Part shown: positions 1 through 9,186 of the stretch, one piece after another
Layout of the letters: every line of letters begins with the position of its first letter
Position numbering within the stretch: position 1 is the stretch's first letter
NCBI GenBank assembly: GCA_023459335.1
Contig: JAEWUO010000008.1
Location: 20,929 to 84,928, forward strand
DNA from: Bacillota bacterium
GTDB taxonomy: Bacteria > Bacillota > Clostridia > Christensenellales > CAG-138
Length of the DNA stretch: 64,000 nt
Direction of reading: 5' to 3'
Translations under genes and position numbers: made by a program
The notes under the pieces: model-generated
What the model saw: the letters and a program-made list of their open reading frames with translations, nothing else
The model's database searches: none
What the model was told of the DNA's origin: nothing

Positions 1-43
1 TCCGGAAAACGAATACGCGGAATCGACTGCGTAACGGGGTTCT

Positions 44-1015
44 TCATACGTTTTTCTCCTGTTCCCGAACCGCAAGCAAGCGGTTAATCAATAGCTGTTT
101 AAAACGAGCTGGTTCGTCACCCATCGGGTTGTGACCCGAGTTTTCAAACCAGATCAATTCCTTTTTCGGCGCCTCGATGCTGTCAAACCACGCCTGCACG
201 AGCGAGGCGGGCGTGTTCTGATCCAGCACGCCGTCGAAGATGAAATACGGCACGGAAAATTTCGTGCAGGTCTGGGGGAAATTCGTGGCTCCCACGGCGT
301 CCCACATCTCGGTCAGCACATATTTATAACCCTTGATAAGGCCGTACAGATCGCGAACGGAATATTCGCCGGAACGAAGTACGGGGACGACAAACGAAGA
401 AAAATAACTGCGTTTCTTCTTGTTTCTGGAATAACCGCCGTATTTCATCATGACCCGGCGCTGCGCCATCATGCCGTCAAATCCGCCTTTATAGACGCCG
501 CTGACCGGCGGGCCAACTTTTTTCAGGGTGGCAATCGCCTTTTCATCTCCGGCTTTGACGGCTTCGGCCATCGCGAAATCATAGCTGATCTCCTCGTTTT
601 TCGCGCCGTCCACCACCTGTCCAAACCCGACGTAAGCCGCGATCTTTTCCGGATGGCGGTGTGCGAGGTAGGTGCCGAGTTCGCTTCCCCAGCTGCCGCC
701 TATGATGAAGATTTTATCCTTGCCAAACCGCTCGCAGAGCCAGTTGACCAGCGCGTTCGCGTCCTCCACCATCTGATCGACCGTCAGCGTTTCTTTCTTC
801 GCGCCGTAGTAGGACCCGCCGCTGCCGCGCTGATCCCATGCTACGATCGTAAAGGTTTTCGCCAAATCCGCGTGGTCGGTCATGACCGTATGGCGGTTGC
901 AGACACCGGGCCCGCCGTGCAGAAACAGGAGCACGGGGTTGGTTTCGTCCGCGCTCTTGATGTGAATTTTTTGCGGCAATCCGTTTAGCAGCACCATGCG
1001 TTTTTCATCGATCAT
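44..1015 (-). CDS. alpha/beta hydrolase, proline iminopeptidase-like (S33)
   Basis: Predicted soluble serine hydrolase of 323 residues. The oxyanion motif HGGPG is followed by WDQRGSG and the nucleophile elbow GGSWGS; this trio is typical of prolyl aminopeptidase-like S33 enzymes. A late His (SGHNP) fits the catalytic triad. The start at 1015 is chosen because GGGAGGG lies about 9 nt upstream; the frame stays open to 1093 but the extra residues look non-native. It is divergent from tig, so it is probably a single-gene unit. The substrate cannot be told: other alpha/beta hydrolases share these motifs. The family call is firm, the peptidase role tentative. Confidence 0.85.
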   Translation of the reverse strand: MIDEKRMVLLNGLPQKIHIKSADETNPVLLFLHGGPGVCNRHTVMTDHADLAKTFTIVAWDQRGSGGSYYGAKKETLTVDQMVEDANALVNWLCERFGKDKIFIIGGSWGSELGTYLAHRHPEKIAAYVGFGQVVDGAKNEEISYDFAMAEAVKAGDEKAIATLKKVGPPVSGVYKGGFDGMMAQRRVMMKYGGYSRNKKKRSYFSSFVVPVLRSGEYSVRDLYGLIKGYKYVLTEMWDAVGATNFPQTCTKFSVPYFIFDGVLDQNTPASLVQAWFDSIEAPKKELIWFENSGHNPMGDEPARFKQLLINRLLAVREQEKNV

Positions 1016-1122
1016 GCGTCTCTTCCCTCCCGACCGCGGCGGTCCTGTATAATATTCCATACCAATATATCGCAAAGGGCCTCTTTTTGCCATAGAATAT
1101 GCACTTCTTTACATAAAAAAAC

Positions 1123-1134
1123 AGGAACGTTCCT
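1123..1134. repeat. 12-bp perfect palindrome in divergent promoter region
   Basis: AGGAACGTTCCT sits in the 274-bp gap between the hydrolase gene and tig. It could be an operator for the hydrolase gene, but nothing else supports this. Confidence 0.3.
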
Positions 1135-1205
1135 CCATGCGAAAGCGGATTCGTTCACACCTGCGCCACAGTGCCAAAGTTACATAAAACGGGGGGCTTT
1201 GCGGG

Positions 1206-1234
1206 TTGCAATGACGAACTTCCTATGTTAATAT
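1206..1234 (+). promoter_or_regulatory. predicted sigmaA promoter of tig-clpP-clpX
   Basis: -35 TTGCAA (1206-1211) and -10 TAATAT (1229-1234) with a 17-bp spacer. It lies about 56 bp upstream of the tig start codon. Confidence 0.55.
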
Positions 1235-1289
1235 TGTTTGATACTGGCGAACTATGCCGCTTGCATAGATGCATTTGTTGGAGGAGCAC

Positions 1290-2693
1290 ATGGCAACCTT
1301 AGAAAAACTGGAGAACAACCGCGCAAAACTTACGATCACCGTTTCACCCGAAACGTTCGGCACGGCCGTACAGAAAGCCTATACGAAAACCGCGAACCGT
1401 TATAACGTGCCGGGCTTCCGCAAGGGCAAAGCCCCGCGCAAAGTCATTGAGAACATGTACGGCGAAGGCGCATTCTACGAAGAAGCGTTCGAGATCGTCT
1501 GGGGCGACGCTTACGACGCCGCGCTGCTGGAACACGACCTCACCGCGGTGGATAAGCCTTCTTTGGATATTTCGACCATCGACGCCGCGCAGGGCGTAAT
1601 TTTCACCGCCGAAGTTCAGCTCAAGCCCGAGGTCACGCTCGGCGCCTATAAAAAACTCGAAGTGCCTGAACCCGACTTCGCCGTCAAGGACGAAGATGTC
1701 ATGGCCGAAATCGAGAAGGAGCGCGAGAAGAACGCGCGTTTCATCGAAGTGGACCGCGCCGTGGAAAACGGCGACCGCGTGATTCTGGATTATTCCGGCA
1801 GCGTGGACGGCGAGAAGTTCGAAGGCGGCACCGCGGAGGATCAGCAACTGGTCATCGGCTCCGGCACGTTCATTCCGGGATTCGAAGAGCAGCTCGTCGG
1901 CATGAAAGCGGGCGAGGAAAAAGAAATCGGCGTGAAGTTTCCGGACGAATACGCCCCGCCGCTCAACGGCAAGGACGCGGTATTCGCAATCAAGCTCAAG
2001 GCGGTTCAAATCAAGGAACTGCCCGCGCTGGACGACGAGTTCGCAAAAGATATTTCCGACTTCGACACGCTCGAAGCGCTGAAAGCCGATAAAAAGGCCA
2101 AGATGGACGAAAAGGCCGCGAAAAACCGCCAGTCCGCCATCGAAAACATCGCGCTTCAGAAAGCCAGCGACAACGCCATCGTCGACATTCCGGACGTGAT
2201 GGTGGAGCGCCAGATCAGCTACATGATGCGTGATATCGCGCGGCAGCTGAGCATGAGCGGATTGACGCTGGAAGATTATGTGAAATACACCGGCACGGAC
2301 ATGAACGGCCTCAAGGAAAGCTACCGCAAGGAAGCGGAAGCCCGCGTAAAACTGCAGCTCGTCATCGAAGCCATCGGCGACAAAGAAGGCGTAACCTGCA
2401 CGGACGACGATATGAAGGCCCTCATCGCGGAATACGCCGACGGCAGCGGCAAGAGCGCGGAGGAATTTGAGCAGTCGCTCTCCGACGACGACCGCGAATA
2501 CCTCAGCGACAACGTCCTCGCACGAAAAGCCGTCAAGATCGTGACCGACAGCGCCGTGCTCGTTAAGGGCGAACCCGCGGAAAAGAAACCCGCGAAGAAA
2601 GCCGCCGTAAAAAAAACGGAGGACAAGGCCGAAGGCCCTGATACGGATAAACCCGCGAAAAAGGCCGCAAAGAAAACCGAGCCGAAGGAATAA
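1290..2693 (+). CDS. tig: trigger factor, ribosome-associated chaperone/PPIase
   Basis: Trigger factor binds the ribosome exit tunnel and shields nascent chains. The ribosome-docking signature GFRKGK is at residues 42-47. An FKBP-type peptidyl-prolyl isomerase domain follows at about 160-245 (GDRVILDYSG through PGFEEQL), then the helical C-terminal chaperone arms. The start at 1290 (MATLEK) has GGAGGA directly upstream; an in-frame ATG 21 nt earlier has no such site. At 467 residues it is somewhat longer than usual because of a Lys/Ala-rich tail from about residue 430, containing AKKAAVKK and AKKAAKK. It is followed by clpP and clpX in the standard order. Confidence 0.97.
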   Translation: MATLEKLENNRAKLTITVSPETFGTAVQKAYTKTANRYNVPGFRKGKAPRKVIENMYGEGAFYEEAFEIVWGDAYDAALLEHDLTAVDKPSLDISTIDAAQGVIFTAEVQLKPEVTLGAYKKLEVPEPDFAVKDEDVMAEIEKEREKNARFIEVDRAVENGDRVILDYSGSVDGEKFEGGTAEDQQLVIGSGTFIPGFEEQLVGMKAGEEKEIGVKFPDEYAPPLNGKDAVFAIKLKAVQIKELPALDDEFAKDISDFDTLEALKADKKAKMDEKAAKNRQSAIENIALQKASDNAIVDIPDVMVERQISYMMRDIARQLSMSGLTLEDYVKYTGTDMNGLKESYRKEAEARVKLQLVIEAIGDKEGVTCTDDDMKALIAEYADGSGKSAEEFEQSLSDDDREYLSDNVLARKAVKIVTDSAVLVKGEPAEKKPAKKAAVKKTEDKAEGPDTDKPAKKAAKKTEPKE

Positions 2694-2744
2694 CCCCGGC
2701 CGGAAGCAAAGACACCGGTTCCCGATTGTAAGGAGGGAAACAGC

Positions 2745-3329
2745 ATGAACCTCATTCCGATGGTCATCGAGCAGAACACGTACGGCGAGCGGAGTTACGA
2801 CATCTACAGCCGCCTGCTCAAGGACCGCATCATCTTTATCGGCGGCCCCATCGACGACGACGTCGCAAACAGCGTGGTCGCGCAGATGCTCTTTCTGGAG
2901 GGCGACGATCCCGATAAGGACATCAACCTTTACATCAACTCGCCCGGCGGTTCCGTGAGCGCGGGACTCGCCATCTACGATACGATGCAGTACATCAAAT
3001 GCGAAGTAGCCACCATCTGCGTGGGACTCGCCGCGTCCATGGGCGCGTTCCTGCTCGCCGCGGGCGCAAGGGGGAAGCGTAAAGCGCTGCCAAACGCCGA
3101 GATCATGATCCATCAGGTCAGCGGCGGCGCGCAGGGTCAGGCGACAGACATCAACATTCAGGCCGAACAGATCCTGAAGCTTAAGAAACGGCTCAACCAG
3201 ATCCTCGCCGCGCGCACGGGCCAGAGCATCGAGCGCGTGACGCAGGACACCGAGCGGGACAATTACATGAGCGCCGAGGAGGCGCGCGCATACGGACTGA
3301 TCGACGAGGTTTTTCCGCCGCGCAGATAA
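2745..3329 (+). CDS. clpP: ATP-dependent Clp protease proteolytic subunit
   Basis: Serine protease of the ClpP family, 194 residues, the standard length. The catalytic triad is visible as Ser98 (GLAASMG), His123 (MIHQ) and Asp172 (ERDNYM). It forms the double-heptamer chamber that degrades unfolded proteins fed by the ClpX encoded just downstream. AAGGAGGG precedes the ATG. It lies 51 bp after tig and 18 bp before clpX, so the three genes are almost certainly cotranscribed. Confidence 0.97.
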   Translation: MNLIPMVIEQNTYGERSYDIYSRLLKDRIIFIGGPIDDDVANSVVAQMLFLEGDDPDKDINLYINSPGGSVSAGLAIYDTMQYIKCEVATICVGLAASMGAFLLAAGARGKRKALPNAEIMIHQVSGGAQGQATDINIQAEQILKLKKRLNQILAARTGQSIERVTQDTERDNYMSAEEARAYGLIDEVFPPRR

Positions 3330-3347
3330 CCCGGAAAGGGGTACGTT

Positions 3348-4619
3348 ATGACAAAAGTTGAAGAATCGTCCACCGTGCGCTGCTCGTTCTGCGGCAAGGC
3401 GCAGGAGGACGTACACCGCATCATCGCGGGGCCGGGCGTGAACATCTGCAACGAGTGCATCGAGCTCTGCCGCGAGATCATCGAAGAGGACGTCGAGGCC
3501 GAACCCATCGACCTGACGAACGTCCCCAAGCCGCAGGAGATCGTCCATCAGCTCAACCAGTACGTCATCGGTCAGGACATGGCGAAGCGCGCGCTCGCGG
3601 TCGCGGTCTACAACCACTACAAGCGCATCCATACGCCCGCGAAGAAGGACGACGACGTAGAGCTGCAGAAGAGCAACATCATCATGCTGGGGCCGACGGG
3701 CAGCGGCAAGACCATGCTCGCGCAGACGCTCGCGCGGATCCTCAACGTGCCGTTCGCCGTCGCGGATGCTACCAGCCTCACCGAGGCGGGATATGTGGGC
3801 GAGGATGTGGAAAATATCCTGCTCAAGCTCATCCAGGCGGCAGATTACGACGTGGACAAGGCCAGCAAGGGCATTATCTATATCGACGAAATCGACAAGA
3901 TCGCCAGAAAAGGCGAAAATGTCTCCATCACGCGCGACGTTTCCGGCGAAGGCGTGCAGCAGGCGCTTTTGAAGATCCTCGAAGGCACCGTCGCCTCCGT
4001 TCCGCCGCAGGGCGGGCGCAAGCATCCGCATCAGGAGTTCATCCAGATCGACACGACGAACATCCTCTTCATCTGCGGCGGCGCGTTTTCCGGCATCGAC
4101 AAGATCATCGAAAAGCGCATCGGGCACAAGATCCTCGGCTTCGGCGCTGAGATTACGAGCAGCGTCCAGAAGGACATCGGCGAGACGCTCAAGAGCATCC
4201 TGCCGGAAGACCTCCTGAAATTCGGTTTGATTCCGGAGTTCGTCGGGCGTATGCCGATCATCGTGACGCTGGAGAACCTCGACGAGGACGCGCTGATGCG
4301 CATCCTCACCGAACCGAAGAACGCGCTGGCGCGGCAGTATCAGCGGCTCTTCGAGATGGACGGCGTGGATCTGAGTTTCGACGAGGACGCGCTGCGCGAA
4401 GTCGCCAGGAAAGCCATCGAGCGCAAGACCGGCGCGCGGGGTTTAAGGGCTATCCTCGAGGATGTGATGCTGGATATCATGTTCGATATTCCATCCCGCG
4501 AGGACGTCTCCTCCTGCCTTATCACGAAGGAAGTAATCGACAAGGCCTGCCCGCCGCTTCTGGCGGAGGGCATCGGGGAGAAAAAGACCGCCGTCAAGAA
4601 ACCCAAGCAGTCGGCGTAA
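3348..4619 (+). CDS. clpX: ATP-dependent Clp protease ATP-binding subunit ClpX
   Basis: AAA+ unfoldase that recognises substrates and translocates them into ClpP. The N-terminal zinc-binding domain has Cys12, Cys15, Cys34 and Cys37. Walker A is GPTGSGKT (115-122) and Walker B reads IIYIDEID. The 423-residue length is standard. It ends the tig-clpP-clpX unit, with a strong hairpin terminator 14 bp after the stop codon. Confidence 0.97.
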   Translation: MTKVEESSTVRCSFCGKAQEDVHRIIAGPGVNICNECIELCREIIEEDVEAEPIDLTNVPKPQEIVHQLNQYVIGQDMAKRALAVAVYNHYKRIHTPAKKDDDVELQKSNIIMLGPTGSGKTMLAQTLARILNVPFAVADATSLTEAGYVGEDVENILLKLIQAADYDVDKASKGIIYIDEIDKIARKGENVSITRDVSGEGVQQALLKILEGTVASVPPQGGRKHPHQEFIQIDTTNILFICGGAFSGIDKIIEKRIGHKILGFGAEITSSVQKDIGETLKSILPEDLLKFGLIPEFVGRMPIIVTLENLDEDALMRILTEPKNALARQYQRLFEMDGVDLSFDEDALREVARKAIERKTGARGLRAILEDVMLDIMFDIPSREDVSSCLITKEVIDKACPPLLAEGIGEKKTAVKKPKQSA

Positions 4620-4632
4620 GACAGCAGCTCGC

Positions 4633-4663
4633 AAAAGCGAACCCTCGAGGGTTCGCTTTTTTA
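4633..4663. terminator. bidirectional terminator between clpX and the GT-hydrolase gene
   Basis: Inverted repeat AAGCGAACCCTC / GAGGGTTCGCTT followed by a T run on the + strand, with a shorter T tract on the - strand. It lies between two convergent genes. Confidence 0.85.
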
Positions 4664-4691
4664 TTGCAATATAACCGGCTATGATTGGCGT

Positions 4692-7634
4692 TTATAGCTT
4701 TCCCGTCGCCGTGACGGTCGTAAACGTGCGCAGCGTATGCTGCATCCGCTCTCGCTTGAGAAGCGGCAGCATGTTGCGCACGATCTGCACGCGCGTGAAC
4801 CCCGTCAGTTCCATCAGCATCTCGGACGCGTCGCGAATGGACGGGCTCTCGTCGAACACGACGCGGATCGTATCCTCTCCCGCGAGCGTAATGCGGATCA
4901 GCCTGGTGAACGGCGTCTCGATGAAGTGCGCGGCGATGTTCAGCGAAAGTTCGCCCGTCTCGGACAACTCGGTCTGTAAGGCGAAGCGCGCTTCGAACAC
5001 ATCCCCTCGCTGGCAGAGCGCGGCTCTGGTGTAATCCCCTTCCGCCAGCGTGAAGCGGTGCCGGTAAGCGCCCTCCTCCATTTCAAGAGCAAGCGCGCCG
5101 TCCTCTCCTCGAGAAAACGCGAGCTTGTTCAGCCCTGCCGTAAAATTATTGTGCACGCTCTGCAGGATAAACGGAAACAGGCCGCCGATGTTCCGCTCAA
5201 ACGTATAGACGCGCCCCTCTAGCCTTGAAGTGAATTCCTCCAGCGGCACCCGCCTCTTCGCGGGGTCGAAGAACGGCGCGCGGTACCGGACGTTCAGAGC
5301 GGCGCGCGTGACCGCGAGCGCTTCCTCCGCGCGCGGATCGGGCGGCAGCGGCGCGGTTCCCGCGCTTTCCAGCGCGCGGGTCACCTGTTCGAGTACGCCG
5401 CCCTGCGCAAACAGGCGCGACGTACCGGAAAAAAGCACCACCAGCGCGTTTTGATCCGGCAGCGCGAGCATATACTGCCCGAACGCGCCGTTGAAGAGAA
5501 ACGCGCCTTCCCGCGACGTCATCCAGATCTGATGCCCGTAGCCGTAGGTAATCTCCCCGTTCGGGGTGTCGATCTGCACACGTGTCGCTTCCGCAATCCA
5601 GCGTTCGGAAACGAGGCGCACGTCTCCCTGCGGGGTATGCCAGATGCCGCGGTTCAAAAAAAGCTGGCCGATCTTCGCGACGCTCTCCGGCGTCAGAGAC
5701 AGGCCCCAGCCGCCTTTCTCGGTGCCGTTCGGACAGGTTTCCCAGTAATAGGATTCGATGCCCAGCGGCCGATACAGGCGCGGCTCGAGATAGCGCGTCA
5801 TCGACTCTCCCGTTTTCCGGCGCACGATGGCCGCGAGCATGTAGGTATTCATGGAGTTATAATCAAACGCGCTGCCGGGCGCGAACTTCGTTTGCGCGTG
5901 CAGAAAGTCCCTCTCCCAGTCCGCGCCCATCGCCGAACCCGCCTCGTTGAAGTAGGAACCGGTGCTCATGTTGAGCAGCATACGCACACTCATGCGCTGC
6001 GCGGGGTGCGTTTCGCTCTCCGGCGCTTTGTCGTAGAAGATGTCGCAGAGCTTCTCGTCGAGATCGAGCAGCCCTTCGTCCGCAAGCATACCGATCGCGG
6101 CCGCGGTGACGCTCTTGCACAGCGAATATAGCTGATGCGGCAGGCGATTGTCGTAGGGCGTCCAGTTCGCTTCGGCGATCACTTTTCCGTTTCTCAGGAT
6201 CATGATCTCCTGCGCGCGCGCTGCTTCGTCCGCATGGATGGAATCCAGCAGCGCCGCAATCGCCCCGGAGGAGATCCCCTCCTCTTCCGGCGTGCTGCGC
6301 GGCAGCGGCTGTTTGTCCCGTTTCGGCAAAAAAGCGGGTTTCTGCGGCCGGTGGGCGTAAACGTACAGGTGCTGGGTATCCTGTGTTAAAAACTTCCAAA
6401 TGAGGTCCATCGCGCGTTTTTCGAGCGTGAGGTCCACTTTTTCCATCTCTCTGCGGAAGATGCCGCGCTTGCGTCGCAGCGCGCTTCGCTCCATGCCCGC
6501 GAGCGCTTCGTACCGCGCGCCGATTCGGTCGATCACCGCGTCCCAGGGTACGGGCGCAATGGCGCGCGCATTTTCGCGCAGCTGTGCCATGCGGGCGGGA
6601 TCACTCAGATAGTTTTCGATCGCGTCCGCCATGCTCTCCGCGGTATCGCCGCAGGTCAGCCCGTTGACGCCGTCCGTAATGAGTTCGCCGGGCGCGCTGC
6701 CCGCGATGACGAGCGATGGCGTACCCTGTACGGCCGCCTCGCGCACGACGAGCCCCGCGCTGACGCTCTGCATGGGAAAGAGGCACAGCGCGCTCTCCGC
6801 GTACAGGCCGCCAAGCAGAGATTCGTCCGCGATCTGTCCTAAAAAACGCACCGTGCCGGTCAGCCCGAGCTCCCTTGCGACCGCGCGCGCGTGTTTTTCA
6901 TCCGGCCCGCGCCCGGCGACAAGCAGCTGAAACCTGACGCCCCGAAGCCGCAGCAGCGCCGCCGCCTCGAAGACGCGGGGCAGGTTTTTCTCGCGGTCGA
7001 GACTGCCGGCAAACAGCAGCGCGGGAGAAGCGTTCAGGTGGAAAACCTCCCTCGCGCGGGCGCGCGCTTCCCGATCCGCCGTATCCAGTTCGGTTCCGTT
7101 GTCGAACACCTCCACGTTCCCCTCGAACCCGCGTTCGTAGAGAAACGTTCTCGCTTCCTCGCTGACGGTCCAGATCTCGTCGCAGCGGCTGAAAAAATCG
7201 AACGCAAAAAACTTGGCGAGCTGGCTCTGCCGCTCGTCCTCGTTTCCCAGCAGGTATTCGCGGATGTATTTCGTATGGAACGTGCCGACGAGCGGCGCGC
7301 GGCTTTTGTCCGCGAGGCGCACTGCTTCCATACCCGCGGAACCCGGGCTGTGCGCGTGAACGATATCAAACGTATGCGCGCCGACGCGCGCGAGATAATG
7401 CATGTCCAGCGGCGCCACCGCCGCTTTCGTCTGACCGCCGCCGGGGATGGACAGCGCGATATAATCCAGAATTTCAAACGGATACCGCCCGCGGTACCCC
7501 TCCGTAATCAGCGGGGTAACGACGTAAACCTCGTGTCCGCGCGCGCAAAGCCCGCGCGCATACGCGTTCACCACGCGGCTCACGCCGTCGTGGACAGGCA
7601 GGAACGAATCGGAACACTGCGCAATTTTGAGCAT
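4692..7634 (-). CDS. fusion: GT4 glycosyltransferase + beta-lactamase-like serine hydrolase
   Basis: One 980-residue frame holds two enzymes. Residues 1-385 are a GT-B glycosyltransferase of family 4 type: N-terminal QCSDSFLPVHDGVSR, HAHSPGS near 93-99, AGSLDREKN near 209-217, and REAAVQGTP in the donor site; it resembles bacterial glycolipid synthases. A basic linker (about 385-445) leads into a class C beta-lactamase-like domain with SLCK (Ser504, Lys507) and a Tyr592-Asn-Ser motif. The second half closely matches the stand-alone protein at 11909-13666. No signal peptide or membrane segment is evident. Met397 (6446) could act as an internal start, but its ribosome site is poor. The substrate is unknown; a lipid or wall glycoconjugate is a guess. 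Confidence 0.85.
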   Translation of the reverse strand: MLKIAQCSDSFLPVHDGVSRVVNAYARGLCARGHEVYVVTPLITEGYRGRYPFEILDYIALSIPGGGQTKAAVAPLDMHYLARVGAHTFDIVHAHSPGSAGMEAVRLADKSRAPLVGTFHTKYIREYLLGNEDERQSQLAKFFAFDFFSRCDEIWTVSEEARTFLYERGFEGNVEVFDNGTELDTADREARARAREVFHLNASPALLFAGSLDREKNLPRVFEAAALLRLRGVRFQLLVAGRGPDEKHARAVARELGLTGTVRFLGQIADESLLGGLYAESALCLFPMQSVSAGLVVREAAVQGTPSLVIAGSAPGELITDGVNGLTCGDTAESMADAIENYLSDPARMAQLRENARAIAPVPWDAVIDRIGARYEALAGMERSALRRKRGIFRREMEKVDLTLEKRAMDLIWKFLTQDTQHLYVYAHRPQKPAFLPKRDKQPLPRSTPEEEGISSGAIAALLDSIHADEAARAQEIMILRNGKVIAEANWTPYDNRLPHQLYSLCKSVTAAAIGMLADEGLLDLDEKLCDIFYDKAPESETHPAQRMSVRMLLNMSTGSYFNEAGSAMGADWERDFLHAQTKFAPGSAFDYNSMNTYMLAAIVRRKTGESMTRYLEPRLYRPLGIESYYWETCPNGTEKGGWGLSLTPESVAKIGQLFLNRGIWHTPQGDVRLVSERWIAEATRVQIDTPNGEITYGYGHQIWMTSREGAFLFNGAFGQYMLALPDQNALVVLFSGTSRLFAQGGVLEQVTRALESAGTAPLPPDPRAEEALAVTRAALNVRYRAPFFDPAKRRVPLEEFTSRLEGRVYTFERNIGGLFPFILQSVHNNFTAGLNKLAFSRGEDGALALEMEEGAYRHRFTLAEGDYTRAALCQRGDVFEARFALQTELSETGELSLNIAAHFIETPFTRLIRITLAGEDTIRVVFDESPSIRDASEMLMELTGFTRVQIVRNMLPLLKRERMQHTLRTFTTVTATGKL

Positions 7635-7770
7635 GAGCCTGTTTCCTCCGCCATCATTCTAGCACAGCGGGCGCCCGCGTGCCAGACGGGCGGGAAGATT
7701 GCAGCCGGTACTTTACGCTGCGGCGGTTGAAAGGATATAATGGATCATCAATCGATCGGGGGATACATCG

Positions 7771-8799
7771 ATGGAGACAGACTCATCGCGTCAGCAGACT
7801 CTGACGGAATATTTCGCGCCCGCGAAAAAAGCGCGCGTCTGGCGCATCGTTTTAGCGGCGCTGACCACGCTCATGATCGTCGGCGCGGCGTACGAATTCA
7901 CAAAGCCGAGGCCGGAACCGGCGCGCATGACGCACGACTCCGGAACCGACGCTTACGTCTATCTTGACGTGCAGCTGCTTTCGGAATGGATCTACGATGT
8001 TTCCGGCGATGAGGATTACACCTTCTATGAGGCGATGGACCCCGACCAGAACTGGTTCATCGTATCTCTGCGGCAGAAAACATTCGATTCCATGCAGCCG
8101 TATGTGGACGCGTATAACGCCTATTTCACCGAAGATTATATGAATTACGATTATCCCGAGCCGATTCGTCTGACCGGCATGCCGAGCGCGATCAGCGGTG
8201 ACGACGCAAGCCAGCTCGCCACCTACTACGACGTAGCAAATTCGGAGGTGACGGATTTTTTCGGCTCCAATTATCTTCGTGAAGGCGCCAGCAAAACGTT
8301 CGAGGACGCGGTTCCGTTTATCCTCGGCGCGGTGCTCTGCGGATTGTTCCTGCTTGCCGTCGCGGCGCAGATCGGCACGGTGCAGCGAAATTATAAAAAG
8401 AGCGACGCCCGCCTGTACGAAATCGGCCAGCTGGACGAAGCGGAAGCCCAGTTCGGTTCGCCGGACAACGTCCGCTTCGACAAAGCGAAGCTGATCCTGT
8501 CCGCGGATTTTGCATACAGCGGCTCGAGCGGATGGGTGCTGCCTTACGAAGAGATCGGCTGGCTCTACCAGCGCAAACAGCGCAGCTATGGCATCACCGT
8601 CGCGACGCATCTGATGGCGGGCCTCGTCAGCGGCAAGACGATCTATCTCGCCGCGCGGTATGTCGACGACGCGATGATGGTGAACGTCGCGCAGGCGGTA
8701 TTAAAAAAGAATCCGAACTGTCTCGTCGGTTATAGCTTTGAAAATATCCGCCTCTACGGCCAGCGCGTAAAGGAGTATAAATTATCCCACCCGAAGTAA
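7771..8799 (+). CDS. membrane protein of unknown function, two TM segments
   Basis: Not recognised with certainty. The 342-residue protein has a cytosolic N-terminus, a transmembrane helix at about 25-41, an acidic, Tyr-rich extracytoplasmic part of about 140 residues, a second helix near 185-203, and a cytosolic C-terminal domain. That last part (LPYEEIGWLYQRKQ, KTIYLAARYVDD) looks like the PH-like domains of Bacillota proteins that read as DUF6709-type, but this is from memory only. GGGGGA precedes the ATG by 8 nt. It stands alone between the GT-hydrolase fusion and a small lipoprotein gene. Confidence 0.75.
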   Translation: METDSSRQQTLTEYFAPAKKARVWRIVLAALTTLMIVGAAYEFTKPRPEPARMTHDSGTDAYVYLDVQLLSEWIYDVSGDEDYTFYEAMDPDQNWFIVSLRQKTFDSMQPYVDAYNAYFTEDYMNYDYPEPIRLTGMPSAISGDDASQLATYYDVANSEVTDFFGSNYLREGASKTFEDAVPFILGAVLCGLFLLAVAAQIGTVQRNYKKSDARLYEIGQLDEAEAQFGSPDNVRFDKAKLILSADFAYSGSSGWVLPYEEIGWLYQRKQRSYGITVATHLMAGLVSGKTIYLAARYVDDAMMVNVAQAVLKKNPNCLVGYSFENIRLYGQRVKEYKLSHPK

Positions 8800-8826
8800 C
8801 GCGCTGTTAAAACGCAGAAAACGAAA

Positions 8827-8858
8827 GCGGCTCTCCGGTATTGTACCCGGAGAGCCGC
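8827..8858. terminator. terminator for the small lipoprotein gene
   Basis: Inverted repeat GCGGCTCTCCGG / CCGGAGAGCCGC. On the - strand it is followed by TTTCGTTTTC. It lies between convergent genes and may serve both. Confidence 0.75.
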
Positions 8859-8928
8859 ATGTCTGATCCGCCGGCCGGCGAATCAAATCCCGAGCAAACC
8901 ACTCGCCCGCGTATGAGTCCGCCGGTGG

Positions 8929-9120
8929 TTAACCGGCGTTGCCGGCGGTGACGATCGGTGCGACGTTTCCGCCGGAAACCATGCCGTCGCCATAGCTGAC
9001 CATGCCGTTGCCATAAGAGGGAAACGCGTTTCCGTTCGAAGCCGCGCTCTTGGGCCCGCAGGCAACCAGAATCAATGCGCTCAGCACCGCGAGCGCCGTT
9101 AGAAATAATGTCTTTTTCAT
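8929..9120 (-). CDS. 63-residue lipoprotein with Gly/Asn-rich repeat
   Basis: Small secreted lipoprotein of unknown role. Residues 1-21 form a signal peptide (MKKTLFLTALAVL) with lipobox LVAC. The mature part is only about 42 residues and carries a short repeat, SYGNGMV then SYGDGMV. Two adjacent ATGs are possible; the second (9120) is preferred because GGAGG lies 6 nt upstream. A near-consensus promoter and two inverted repeats precede it, so it looks tightly regulated. The YGNG motif recalls pediocin-type bacteriocins, but the lipobox and the lack of a mature cysteine pair argue against that. Confidence 0.7.
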   Translation of the reverse strand: MKKTLFLTALAVLSALILVACGPKSAASNGNAFPSYGNGMVSYGDGMVSGGNVAPIVTAGNAG

Positions 9121-9161
9121 CATATGCCTCCAATTACACTTGAAATTTTGTCTTACTAGGT

Positions 9162-9180
9162 GTACTATATGTGTTAGTAC
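9162..9180. promoter_or_regulatory. candidate operator downstream of the -10 box
   Basis: Perfect inverted repeat GTACTA-N7-TAGTAC placed at the expected transcription start of the small lipoprotein gene. A TetR-like repressor site would look like this; no such regulator gene is adjacent. Confidence 0.5.
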
Positions 9181-9186
9181 GCATGT

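Noticed and set aside
1344..4127. Open frame of 927 codons on the - strand
   Set aside because: Antisense to tig, clpP and clpX; no recognisable domain and no ribosome site.
6444..6446. Met397 of the GT-hydrolase fusion as a separate start
   Set aside because: Possible, but the upstream AGAGAG is too close for a good ribosome site and the frame is continuous; kept as one gene.
8929..9120. Class IIa bacteriocin from the YGNG motif
   Set aside because: The protein has a lipobox, no double-glycine leader and no mature Cys pair, and no immunity or export genes are nearby.
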